From: Pelomonas parva
Lineage (GTDB): Bacteria; Pseudomonadota; Gammaproteobacteria; Burkholderiales; Burkholderiaceae_C
Direction of reading: 5' to 3'
NCBI RefSeq assembly: GCF_043555835.1
Contig: NZ_JBIGHV010000015.1
Coordinates: 41,276-105,275 of the forward strand
Length of the DNA: 64,000 nt
The notes under the pieces: generated by a model
What the model was told of the DNA's origin: nothing
Seen by the model: the letters and a program-made list of their open reading frames with translations, nothing else
Databases searched by the model: none
Part shown: in pieces, positions 1 through 7,379 of the stretch
Position numbering within the stretch: the first letter of the stretch is position 1
Layout of the letters: each line of letters opens with the position of its first letter
Program-made: the position numbers and the translations under genes

Positions 1-1
1 G

Positions 2-109
2 GCCGGGCTGCCGGCAGGCAGCCTCGGCAAGCCCGAGGATGAGCTGGACCCCTATGCGCAGCGATGGGCGGCGTTCAAGCTGGAGGGGCGCGAGCGGCTG
101 CGAGCGTAG
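2..109 (+). CDS. C-terminal end of an unidentified protein (cut by window start)
   Basis: The second forward frame is open from the first base and ends at a TAG at 107-109, giving 35 residues ending in KLEGRERLRA. The composition (DELDPYAQRW, then a basic tail) reads like a genuine protein C-terminus rather than a shadow frame, and no gene on the other strand covers it. It is convergent with the DUF4832 gene, with 32 bases between the two stop codons. The fragment is too short to assign a family. Confidence 0.5.
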   Translation, partial: AGLPAGSLGKPEDELDPYAQRWAAFKLEGRERLRA

Positions 110-141
110 CGGGCGCGCAAGACACCCTGGGTGCTCTCGCT

Positions 142-1548
142 CTACCGCACGGTCAACGCCGTCCCGGCACGGAAGGCGCCCAGCGCCGCATCCCAGGCCT
201 GGGCCTTCGCCGTGTCGTCCGCATTGGCGGGGCGCACGCTGTAGCGCACGTCGCCCGCCAGTGACGCGGCGCCGTCCGGCAGCGCCAGCAGCACGTCGTA
301 GGCACCCGCCGGCGTGCCCACCGGCACAGTGAACCCGGCCGACACGGTGCTGGAGCCGTGGGGCAGCCAGGCCCGCGGGTCGACCGCCGGCAGCGCGATG
401 CGCACGACGGCGCCGCTGGTCTTGTGCTTGAGCAGCAGCTGCACCGCGCGCGGGTTGAAGGCGCGCGCCCAGCCGCTGTTCTTCACGGTCAGCAGCAGTT
501 CGCCCGACTGCCCGGCGGTGACCGCCGCGGTGTGCCGCAACGTGGCCAGCTCAAAGCGGTAGCCAAGGCTGCGCCTGACCTCAGCCATGCAGCCCTGCTG
601 CTCCCACTTGGTGTGGAAGATCTTGCGGTAGTAGCTGTTGTTCAGGTAGGTCAGGCCGAACTGCCGACCCTCGGCCAGGATGTCGGCGCAGCTGGTGCGC
701 GGCATCGGGTTCTGCTCGTCGGCCGGGTTGCAGGTCTCCGCGCCGAAGGGCGTCACGCGAGACAGCGCGGCGACGTAGTTGCGCTCGGTCTGGCGCGTCG
801 TCGCGTTGTCGCTGTAGGTGCCGACGTCGGTGGCCGAGGCCAGGAAGCAGTCGTTGTGCGTGCCGATGCGAGAGGCCGCCGAACCGTCTCGCCAACCCGG
901 CACGTGCGGCGCCCATTGCATCAAGTAGGGCGGGTAGCGCAGCTGCAGGAAGCGGTCAGGCGGCAGCGCCTGCAGCAGCGCATCGCGGATGCGGGTGCGG
1001 GGCCCTGCGGCCGTCAGGTCGTTGGACGAGGTATGCCATTCGCCCCAGGCGCCGATGAAGCCGGCCTGCAGGTAGGCGATGACGTCGGCGTTGGCCGCCA
1101 GCACGGGCTTGAGCTGGTCGATATGGCCGAGCACGCGGGCCAACGGCGCATCCTTGGCGTCCCGGTACTCGGTCTCGCCCCGCGGGTAGTTGTAGAGGAA
1201 GCGCGGGATCAGTTTCAGACCGGCGCTGCGCGCGGTCGCGAAGGCCTCCGAGAGCCGTGCGAGCAGGTCGGCGGGCAGCGCGGCGTTGGCATGTGCGTCG
1301 AGGCGCACCGGCGCGTAGACGATGCGGTAGCCGGCCTGGAACTGCGCGTCGGCTGCCGCCTGCGTCCACTGCAGCAGGTCGTCCGCTGCCCAGACGTACA
1401 TGCCGCGCTCGGGGTTGGCGAGCTCGGCAGCGCTGGTGGTGAAGGTCGTCTCCACCCACGGCGCAGCGGCGGCGTTGACAGGGGCGCCGGCAAGCAGCAG
1501 CGAGGCGATACCGCAGGCCAGCCCCGCCAGGGGAGATGTGCGAGGCAC
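142..1548 (-). CDS. DUF4874/DUF4832 secreted TIM-barrel protein, putative glycoside hydrolase
   Basis: 468 residues with a signal peptide of about 28 residues (hydrophobic core LACGIASLLLAG). The N-terminal half has the DUF4874 look: NPERGMYVW near residue 46, then a barrel-like segment ending in FIGAWGEWHTSS, whose Glu is a plausible catalytic residue. The second half matches DUF4832, with a C-terminal beta-sandwich. The start is GTG; no ATG is available nearer. It is last in the operon TBDR - amidohydrolase - GH36 - GH27, six bases after the GH27 stop. Known: DUF4874/DUF4832 proteins are secreted and sit in sugar loci, but I know of no firm activity. Inferred: an endo-acting or accessory enzyme on the alpha-galactoside or galactosaminide substrate of this operon. 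Confidence 0.8.
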   Translation of the reverse strand: MPRTSPLAGLACGIASLLLAGAPVNAAAAPWVETTFTTSAAELANPERGMYVWAADDLLQWTQAAADAQFQAGYRIVYAPVRLDAHANAALPADLLARLSEAFATARSAGLKLIPRFLYNYPRGETEYRDAKDAPLARVLGHIDQLKPVLAANADVIAYLQAGFIGAWGEWHTSSNDLTAAGPRTRIRDALLQALPPDRFLQLRYPPYLMQWAPHVPGWRDGSAASRIGTHNDCFLASATDVGTYSDNATTRQTERNYVAALSRVTPFGAETCNPADEQNPMPRTSCADILAEGRQFGLTYLNNSYYRKIFHTKWEQQGCMAEVRRSLGYRFELATLRHTAAVTAGQSGELLLTVKNSGWARAFNPRAVQLLLKHKTSGAVVRIALPAVDPRAWLPHGSSTVSAGFTVPVGTPAGAYDVLLALPDGAASLAGDVRYSVRPANADDTAKAQAWDAALGAFRAGTALTVR

Positions 1549-1554
1549 GGGCGG

Positions 1555-3441
1555 CTACTCGACGCGCGCCTCGCCCCAGGTCACGACGACGGGGCCTGCG
1601 GTGTCGGCGCCGTGCTGGCGCGCGACCAGCTCGATCAGCGTCGCACCGCGCAGCTCGGCGCTGAGTTCGCGCGCCGGCTGGTTGAACGTCATCGGTGCGG
1701 TGGTCGCGAGCTTGCGGCCATCACCCCAGACCTCGAAGCTGACGCCGGCGGTCTTGCCACGCGTCGAGTCGTCCACACCCACCTTGGCCGTGAATCGCTG
1801 CGAACCGCCGGGCACCCTGACCTGCAGCCGCGAGTCGGCCAGCACACCCACGCCGTGGCGAAACACCTGGCGCTGCACGCTGAGCGCCTGGTCGAACGGC
1901 GTCGAGTCCGCGCGCGGTCCACCCCAGCCGGCGTAGGCCGGGCGGGTGCCGCCGTTGTCGGTGGTGGACCACGACGCCAGCGCGCGGTAGATGACCGGGT
2001 CCTGCTCCAACGCGCGGATGCCGTCGCGCGCCACGTAGACGTTGCCGGGCCGCTCGGACACGAAGTAGCCGCGTGGCAGCAGGTGCTTGCCGGTGGCGGT
2101 GAACAGCAGCGCCTCGCGGGCTTGCAGCTCGAACTCGCGTTTGCCGGTGAACGTGCCGGCATCGGCGCGCGCCCAGGCGTCTCGCAAGGCGATGGGCACC
2201 GTCGAGTCCATCTTCAGGTGCTCGGCGGTCAGCGTGAACTTCGCCGGTGCACCGGTGCGGTTGAACAGCAGCACGGCCTTGCGTCCGTCGGCCAGCGTCT
2301 TCACGAGGATCTGCCGGTCGCTGTCGGCATAGGCGAGCACGCCCTGGTGGCCGGCCGGGTCCTGGTTGATGGCGACGACTTCGGGGGCCTTCAGGATGTC
2401 GATGATGGCGGGCGACGCCTTGGACAGGTCCGTGCCGATCATCAGCGGCGCGGCCATGATGGCCCACAGGCCCATGTGCGTGCGCGCTTCCAGCAGGTGG
2501 CCGTCGCCGAAGTCACCGTTGCCGATCTCCAGCATGTCAGGATCGTTCCAGCGGCCGGGGCCCGCATAGAACTCGCGCGTGGCGACGGTGTCGAAGTTGT
2601 GCACCATCTGCGCGAAGCCCTTCCAGATGTCGCGGCTGGTGCGCCACAGCGTGCCGTGGTCCTGCCCCCAGCTGCGGACATTGACCGTGCCCCACAGGCA
2701 GACCGACAGCATGTAGTCACCGCGCGGGCGCACCTCGTCCAGCGCGCCTTTGAGGGCGGCATACAGCTTCTTGGTGCCCTCGATGTCGGACTGGTTGATG
2801 CTGCCTTCGACGATGGTGGGGGTGTACTCGCGGTGCTGGCCCGAGGCGACGTGCGGCCGGTCGCGGCCATACGACGACAGCCCGCAGCCGTCGACCTTCA
2901 GGTAGTCGAAGTTCCACTCGTTGAAGAACAGCGCCACGTCCTGCTTCATGAACCCCATCAGGCCCACCTCGCGCTCGGCATGGGTGCCTTCGGGCAGGTT
3001 GGGGCTGTCGGCGTCGTAGGCCTGCGAGCAGGCGTTGCGGCCGATGTCGGTGTACAGGCCCGCCTTCAGGCCCATCGCGTGGATGCGGTCGGTGAACGGC
3101 CGCAGCGACGAGTCCTTGCCCGGGCCGAGGTTGGCGCTCGGGAACAGGCCCGTGCGCACCAGTAGCCGGCCATCAGTCGTGCGGCGCTTCAGCCACCAGC
3201 CGTCGTCGACGTTGATGTTGCGGTAGCCGGCCTTGGCGAGACCGGAGTCGACGATGACCTGCGCCGAGTCCAGCACCTTCTGCTCGGTGATGTCGACTCG
3301 GAAGGCGTTCCAGCTGGACCAGCCCATGGGCGGCGTCGGCGCGCTGCCGACCGGCTGGTGCTGCCAGCGGCCGGTCGGCGTGAGCGGCTGCTGGGCCTGG
3401 GCGGAGAACGCGACGAGCAGGGAGAGGGCGAGCAGTTTCAT
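1555..3441 (-). CDS. GH27 alpha-galactosidase / alpha-N-acetylgalactosaminidase with C-terminal NPCBM domain
   Basis: 628 residues; signal peptide 1-16 (ends AFSAQA). The GH27 barrel starts at PPMGWSSWNAF (38-47). YLKVDGC supplies the nucleophile Asp184, and RTSRDI the acid/base Asp271. An NPCBM-type sugar-binding domain occupies about 490-628. GH27 enzymes hydrolyse terminal alpha-Gal or alpha-GalNAc with retention. In plant and human alpha-galactosidases the substrate loop reads CEW, with Glu contacting galactose O2; here it is CLWG (Leu249), which could leave room for an N-acetyl or amino group at C2. The start ATG overlaps the stop of the GH36 gene by 4 bases (ATGA), so translation is probably coupled. 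Alternative: a plain alpha-galactosidase. Confidence 0.93.
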   Translation of the reverse strand: MKLLALSLLVAFSAQAQQPLTPTGRWQHQPVGSAPTPPMGWSSWNAFRVDITEQKVLDSAQVIVDSGLAKAGYRNINVDDGWWLKRRTTDGRLLVRTGLFPSANLGPGKDSSLRPFTDRIHAMGLKAGLYTDIGRNACSQAYDADSPNLPEGTHAEREVGLMGFMKQDVALFFNEWNFDYLKVDGCGLSSYGRDRPHVASGQHREYTPTIVEGSINQSDIEGTKKLYAALKGALDEVRPRGDYMLSVCLWGTVNVRSWGQDHGTLWRTSRDIWKGFAQMVHNFDTVATREFYAGPGRWNDPDMLEIGNGDFGDGHLLEARTHMGLWAIMAAPLMIGTDLSKASPAIIDILKAPEVVAINQDPAGHQGVLAYADSDRQILVKTLADGRKAVLLFNRTGAPAKFTLTAEHLKMDSTVPIALRDAWARADAGTFTGKREFELQAREALLFTATGKHLLPRGYFVSERPGNVYVARDGIRALEQDPVIYRALASWSTTDNGGTRPAYAGWGGPRADSTPFDQALSVQRQVFRHGVGVLADSRLQVRVPGGSQRFTAKVGVDDSTRGKTAGVSFEVWGDGRKLATTAPMTFNQPARELSAELRGATLIELVARQHGADTAGPVVVTWGEARVE

Positions 3442-6119
3442 GCGGCAGTCAGCAGTCGACCGAAGGCGGCCGGGACGTGGAAGTCAGGAGAAGCAGTCTG
3501 GGTCGGGCTCCAGGCGGAGTACACGCGGTCCCTGCCTTGACCCTCGACACGGAACAGGTTCAGGCGCCAGCCTTCATCCGCGCCCCGCATCGGCACGGCC
3601 AGCTCGGCCGTCCAGACCTTGGCCTTGGCATCGATCTGCGCCCTCGCGCGGCTCTCGCCGACGATGCGCTTCTTGCCGGACGCCTCGACGGTGACTTCCA
3701 GCAACAGGCCGTTGGGTGCCACCTCGACTTCGCGGTAGCTCTTCAAGCCAGCACGCTCCGGCGCCTGCAGGAAAACCTCGACGACATCGCGCTCCCACAG
3801 CGGCCAGATGTCGGTCGCCGAGCCGGCGCGGTCGAAGGTGTTCAGCGCCTCGTACTTGCAGATGAAGCGCAGATGGAGCTGGCCCGCGCCGCGCAGCAGT
3901 TGCACGCGGGTGGACTGCGGGCCTGCCAGTGGCTTGCCCTGCCAGTCGTGGCGGAAGAAGGTGGTGGGCGCGTCGGCCCATTGCGACGCCAGCGGGAAGC
4001 CGTCGGCGCCGACCTGTGCGACCTTGCCGGCGAAGGCGATGGGCAGCGTGTCGGGCACCTCGGGGCGCGCCTCGATCAGCAGGCTGTGCCTGAAGCGCAC
4101 GGGCAGCGTCGGCTTGTCGGCGCTCACCACGCCAAGCTCCTTGCCCGTCAGCGAATCGCGCAGCTTCCAGCGACCGTGATCGAGGCCACGCAACGTGACG
4201 GGACCGTCCCAGCGTTCCGCATAGAACGCAAAGTGCAGCGCCCCACCCTGCTCAACGACGTGGGTCTCCGGCTTGTCAAAGCCCAGGTCGTACAGCTCGC
4301 CGCGGTAACGGCCTTCGGCGAGGCGATGCTTGTTGTAGAGGTCCACCCATTGCCGCCAGTGCCGCTCGCGCTCCGGCGTCAGCAGGAAGGAGTCCTTGGG
4401 CTTGGGGTCCACCGGCCAGGTGAACTTGGTGGCGACGACGGCGCCGATGCCCACGCTGGAAGCGAAGTCCTGCCCGCCGGTGCTCAGCTCCACGTGGTCG
4501 CCCGCGTAGGCGGACCACGGGCCCATCAGCGCCTTCAGTGTTTTGCCCTTGTGGCGGATCTGCCAGCTGGACAGCGGGTCGGACGACGGCGCCTGGTCCA
4601 TGAAGGGCATGTTGTGGAAGGCGTAGCTGGTGCCGCAGGGGCAGACCTCGACGACAGCTTCCGGGTTGGCCGCGTGGGCGGTGTCGTGCATGACCTTGTA
4701 GAAGGCCGAGACGGCCTCCACCGACTCCTCCGGCCGTGCATGCTTGTGCGCCGGGTTGTAGCAAGGCGCCACGCCGTTGAGGTGCTGGCCGTCGACCTTG
4801 AGGCCGTCGAAGCCCCAGTCGCCAATGATCATCTTGATCGTGGCGGCCAGGCGGGCTTGCGTCTTCTCGTAGGCGGGGCAGAGGTAGAAGCTGTTCCACC
4901 AGGTCACGTCCTGCGCCGCACCGTCCTTGTCGAGCAGCAGCAGGTCGGTGTGGTCATGCATCTCGTCGCTGCCGGGCGCCACGGCCAGCGGGGCGATCCA
5001 CAGCCGCGCCTTCATGCCGCGGGCGTGGATGTCGGCGACAAGCGCCTTCATGTCCTCCGCACCGCGGGGGAACTTGGCGCGGTCGGGCGTGTTCCAGTCG
5101 CCGGTCTTGCGCTGCCAGCCGTCGTCCAGCACGGCCCACTTGAAGCCCAGTTCCTGCACCTTGGGCAGCGTGGCGCGCACGTAGTCGAGGGAGAAGTCGC
5201 GCTCATAGCCCCAGGCGCACCACTGCGGCTCGTAGGCGCTCGAAGGTGCCTCGGGCGCGGACAGGCCCTGGGCAGCCATCAGGCGGCGGTAGCGGTCCAA
5301 CGGCACGAAGAAGTCGCCACGGTGCACGGCGATGAAGCTGGGCGGCGTGGCGAGCACCTCGCCCGGTTTCAGGGTCTGCGGCGCGTCGCCGCGCAGCGAT
5401 ATGTCGACGGCATCACCGATGGCCTTCACGGGCAGCGCCACCAGCTGCGGTTGAAGGGCCAGGTGGCCGACGGCGAATCCAACGTCTCGACGCCAAACAT
5501 CGACGACGGGCGTGCCGCCGCCATAGTCCGACGCATTCATGCCCATGAAGTTGCGCTGCTCGAAGCCGCGCTTGACGGGCTGCACCCAGTCGCGCCGGTC
5601 GGCATGGCTGGCGCCGGAGTAGGTCCAGTAGCCACCGGCGTGGCGGGGCGGCGCGGCCAGGCGGTGGGCGGCGTTGACCCAGGCGTCGATGGTGATGGGC
5701 TTGTCGCCGGTGTTGACGTAGGCGACGTCCAGCAGCGCGACGCCGGGGTGTTCATCGAGCAGCGTGACCGTGACGCGTTTCTCGATGCCGTCTGCGGAAC
5801 GGCCCGTCAGCCGCAGCGCCTGGCCGACACCGAACGGCGTGGCAGCCTTGGCCGGCTCGGCCTTCTGCAGCGTGAAGCGCGCCAGCGGCTTGCCCTTCAC
5901 GACCAGGTGTTCGCTGGCGTCAAACCCGGTCAGCGCGACCGGCTGCTTGCCTAACAAGCTGACCACACGGCAGCGCATTTGGTCGTCGAACTGCAGCGAC
6001 ACGGCAGCGTCCTGCAGCCGCACATGGCCCTTGCCCTCGGCGGCGTGGGCGGACAGCGGCAACTGCGTGGCTAGCGGCGCAGCACCAAGCCATTGCAGGA
6101 AGGCACGGCGCGCGGTCAT
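3438..6119 (-). CDS. GH36-type alpha-galactosidase with C-terminal CBM9-like domain
   Basis: 893 residues. The frame is open further upstream, but the ATG at 6119 is preferred: it makes an ATGA overlap with the preceding amidohydrolase and opens a Tat-like signal (TARRAFLQWLG...AHAAEG). A beta-sandwich precedes the barrel, which shows WAVLDDGWQ, GLKVDGQ (nucleophile Asp443) and SSDPLSSW (acid/base Asp514), as in clan GH-D family 36. From about residue 720 a CBM9-like sandwich follows (WERDVVEVFLQAP, YREVEVAPNG). It would remove alpha-Gal or alpha-GalNAc in the periplasm or at the cell surface. GH36 includes both activities and I cannot tell them apart here. It differs from the GH27 partner in sandwich layout and length, suggesting complementary linkage or chain-length preference. 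Confidence 0.9.
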   Translation of the reverse strand: MTARRAFLQWLGAAPLATQLPLSAHAAEGKGHVRLQDAAVSLQFDDQMRCRVVSLLGKQPVALTGFDASEHLVVKGKPLARFTLQKAEPAKAATPFGVGQALRLTGRSADGIEKRVTVTLLDEHPGVALLDVAYVNTGDKPITIDAWVNAAHRLAAPPRHAGGYWTYSGASHADRRDWVQPVKRGFEQRNFMGMNASDYGGGTPVVDVWRRDVGFAVGHLALQPQLVALPVKAIGDAVDISLRGDAPQTLKPGEVLATPPSFIAVHRGDFFVPLDRYRRLMAAQGLSAPEAPSSAYEPQWCAWGYERDFSLDYVRATLPKVQELGFKWAVLDDGWQRKTGDWNTPDRAKFPRGAEDMKALVADIHARGMKARLWIAPLAVAPGSDEMHDHTDLLLLDKDGAAQDVTWWNSFYLCPAYEKTQARLAATIKMIIGDWGFDGLKVDGQHLNGVAPCYNPAHKHARPEESVEAVSAFYKVMHDTAHAANPEAVVEVCPCGTSYAFHNMPFMDQAPSSDPLSSWQIRHKGKTLKALMGPWSAYAGDHVELSTGGQDFASSVGIGAVVATKFTWPVDPKPKDSFLLTPERERHWRQWVDLYNKHRLAEGRYRGELYDLGFDKPETHVVEQGGALHFAFYAERWDGPVTLRGLDHGRWKLRDSLTGKELGVVSADKPTLPVRFRHSLLIEARPEVPDTLPIAFAGKVAQVGADGFPLASQWADAPTTFFRHDWQGKPLAGPQSTRVQLLRGAGQLHLRFICKYEALNTFDRAGSATDIWPLWERDVVEVFLQAPERAGLKSYREVEVAPNGLLLEVTVEASGKKRIVGESRARAQIDAKAKVWTAELAVPMRGADEGWRLNLFRVEGQGRDRVYSAWSPTQTASPDFHVPAAFGRLLTAA

Positions 6120-7213
6120 CGCTTCGCTCCCCAGGCGCCGGGGAAGGCGCGTTCGGCATTCGTGCGGTAGAGCTTGTCCACCACGTCGCGCGGCAGGGCC
6201 AGGCCTTGCACCGGCTTGTCGAGATCGCTCACCTTGAAGCTGTCGGCCGTGTTGAAGTAGCGCCAGTGCATGCGCCACACGCCTTCGGCCTCCTTGCCCA
6301 GCGCGGCGCCGTCCTGGTCGGGGCCTTGGGCCATGTCGCTGCCGTAGAGAACACGGTCCTGGTACTTGATGAAGAAGCGGCGCACGCGCTCGCGGTCCTG
6401 CTGGCTCTGGTGCTGCAGCTGGCCGATGCGCGCGGCCACGTCGACCACGGCGTTAGGGAACTTGTCGAGGAAGGCGGCCAGTTCGCCCACATCACGCTCC
6501 TGCGAGGCCAGGTGCACGCCGATGAAGCGCAGGCCCGGGTGCGCTGCCACCATGCGGTCGCGCGCGGCCATCTGCGCCTCCCAGCTGGGCATCTCGGGGT
6601 GCTGGTGCATGTGGTACTGCGGGTGGGCCTTGTAGTACTCGCGGTCATTGTTGACCGTCATCTTCTCCAGCGGCAGCCAGCAGTTGTGCGGCTCGCCCTG
6701 GTGGCCCAGCAGCGGGATGCCGCGCCTGGCGAAGTCGTCGAACAGCGGTGCGAAGCGGGTGTCGTCGATCATGACCAGCTTGTCGTTCTTGCCACGCAAG
6801 CTCATGCCGATGTTCTTCCACACCTTCACGCCGACAGCGCCGGCCTTCAGCGCCGCAGCGATGCGCTGGCGCGTGGCGGGCAGCCAGGCGGGCTGGTCGG
6901 AGCCGTCAACCGAGAAGCTGGCCGCCCAGGCGACATCCTGCGGGAATGCCTTCTGCAGCTGGATGGCCACGCGCTGCTGGTCAGCCAGCGGCGGGAAGTC
7001 CGGGTAGTCGACGTTGATCGTCAACACCTTGAAGTTCTGCTGCTTCGCGGCGGCCATGAAGGCCGGTGCGGCGTTGTGCAGATGCAGGTGCACGTCGATC
7101 TTCGCGACACGGCCATAGTCGGCCATCGTGTAGCTCGGCTCGGCCGCCTGCGCGGGGGATAAAAAGGCCGCCCCGGCAAGCAGGGCGGCAACGGAGGAGA
7201 CAAGTTTTCGCAT
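6116..7213 (-). CDS. Exported amidohydrolase family 2 (PF04909-like) metal hydrolase
   Basis: 365 residues from the ATG at 7213; a TTG six bases upstream is less likely. The signal peptide ends near PAQAAEPS. Amidohydrolase-superfamily ligands are visible: HLH on strand 1 (His42/His44), GVKVWK carrying a possible bridging Lys, LLGHQGEPH, IGVHLAS and YGSDMAQ (strand-8 Asp). It is second in the operon, 166 bases after the TBDR, and overlaps GH36 by 4 bases. The superfamily includes lactonases, decarboxylases and, more distantly, NagA-type deacetylases. In this locus a periplasmic lactonase or amide hydrolase acting on the released sugar is an inference only. Substrate unknown. Confidence 0.82.
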   Translation of the reverse strand: MRKLVSSVAALLAGAAFLSPAQAAEPSYTMADYGRVAKIDVHLHLHNAAPAFMAAAKQQNFKVLTINVDYPDFPPLADQQRVAIQLQKAFPQDVAWAASFSVDGSDQPAWLPATRQRIAAALKAGAVGVKVWKNIGMSLRGKNDKLVMIDDTRFAPLFDDFARRGIPLLGHQGEPHNCWLPLEKMTVNNDREYYKAHPQYHMHQHPEMPSWEAQMAARDRMVAAHPGLRFIGVHLASQERDVGELAAFLDKFPNAVVDVAARIGQLQHQSQQDRERVRRFFIKYQDRVLYGSDMAQGPDQDGAALGKEAEGVWRMHWRYFNTADSFKVSDLDKPVQGLALPRDVVDKLYRTNAERAFPGAWGAKR

Positions 7214-7221
7214 CAGCAATC

Positions 7222-7379
7222 CACGTATTTCGGGTCGAGCGCCGGGCCGCTCCCAAGCCGGCCCGCTTTGGCGATGTGCTCGCGGCTCAACGCAGCGAGC
7301 ATCGCCGTCCCCTCGGGGGACCGGCTGGGCGCGCCCGCGTTCAGCGGTGCGCGACCAGACGAGGGGCTCACATCTCTCA
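7222..7379 (-). repeat. Intergenic hairpin block between TBDR and amidohydrolase genes
   Basis: Two inverted repeats lie close together. One pairs GGCGATGTGCTCGC (7270-7283) with GCGAGCATCGCC (7295-7306), allowing a 2-base bulge. The other is GTCCCC-TCG-GGGGAC (7307-7321). There is no T-run, so this is not a classical terminator. It could be an mRNA-processing or partial-termination element that lowers enzyme expression relative to the receptor, or a copy of a dispersed intergenic repeat. I saw no second copy in the window. Confidence 0.45.

Noticed and set aside
358..3165. Very long forward open frame (935 codons) opposite the DUF4832 and GH27 genes
   Set aside because: Arg/Gly/Val-rich shadow of well-supported reverse-strand genes, typical for GC-rich DNA; no domain or ribosome site.
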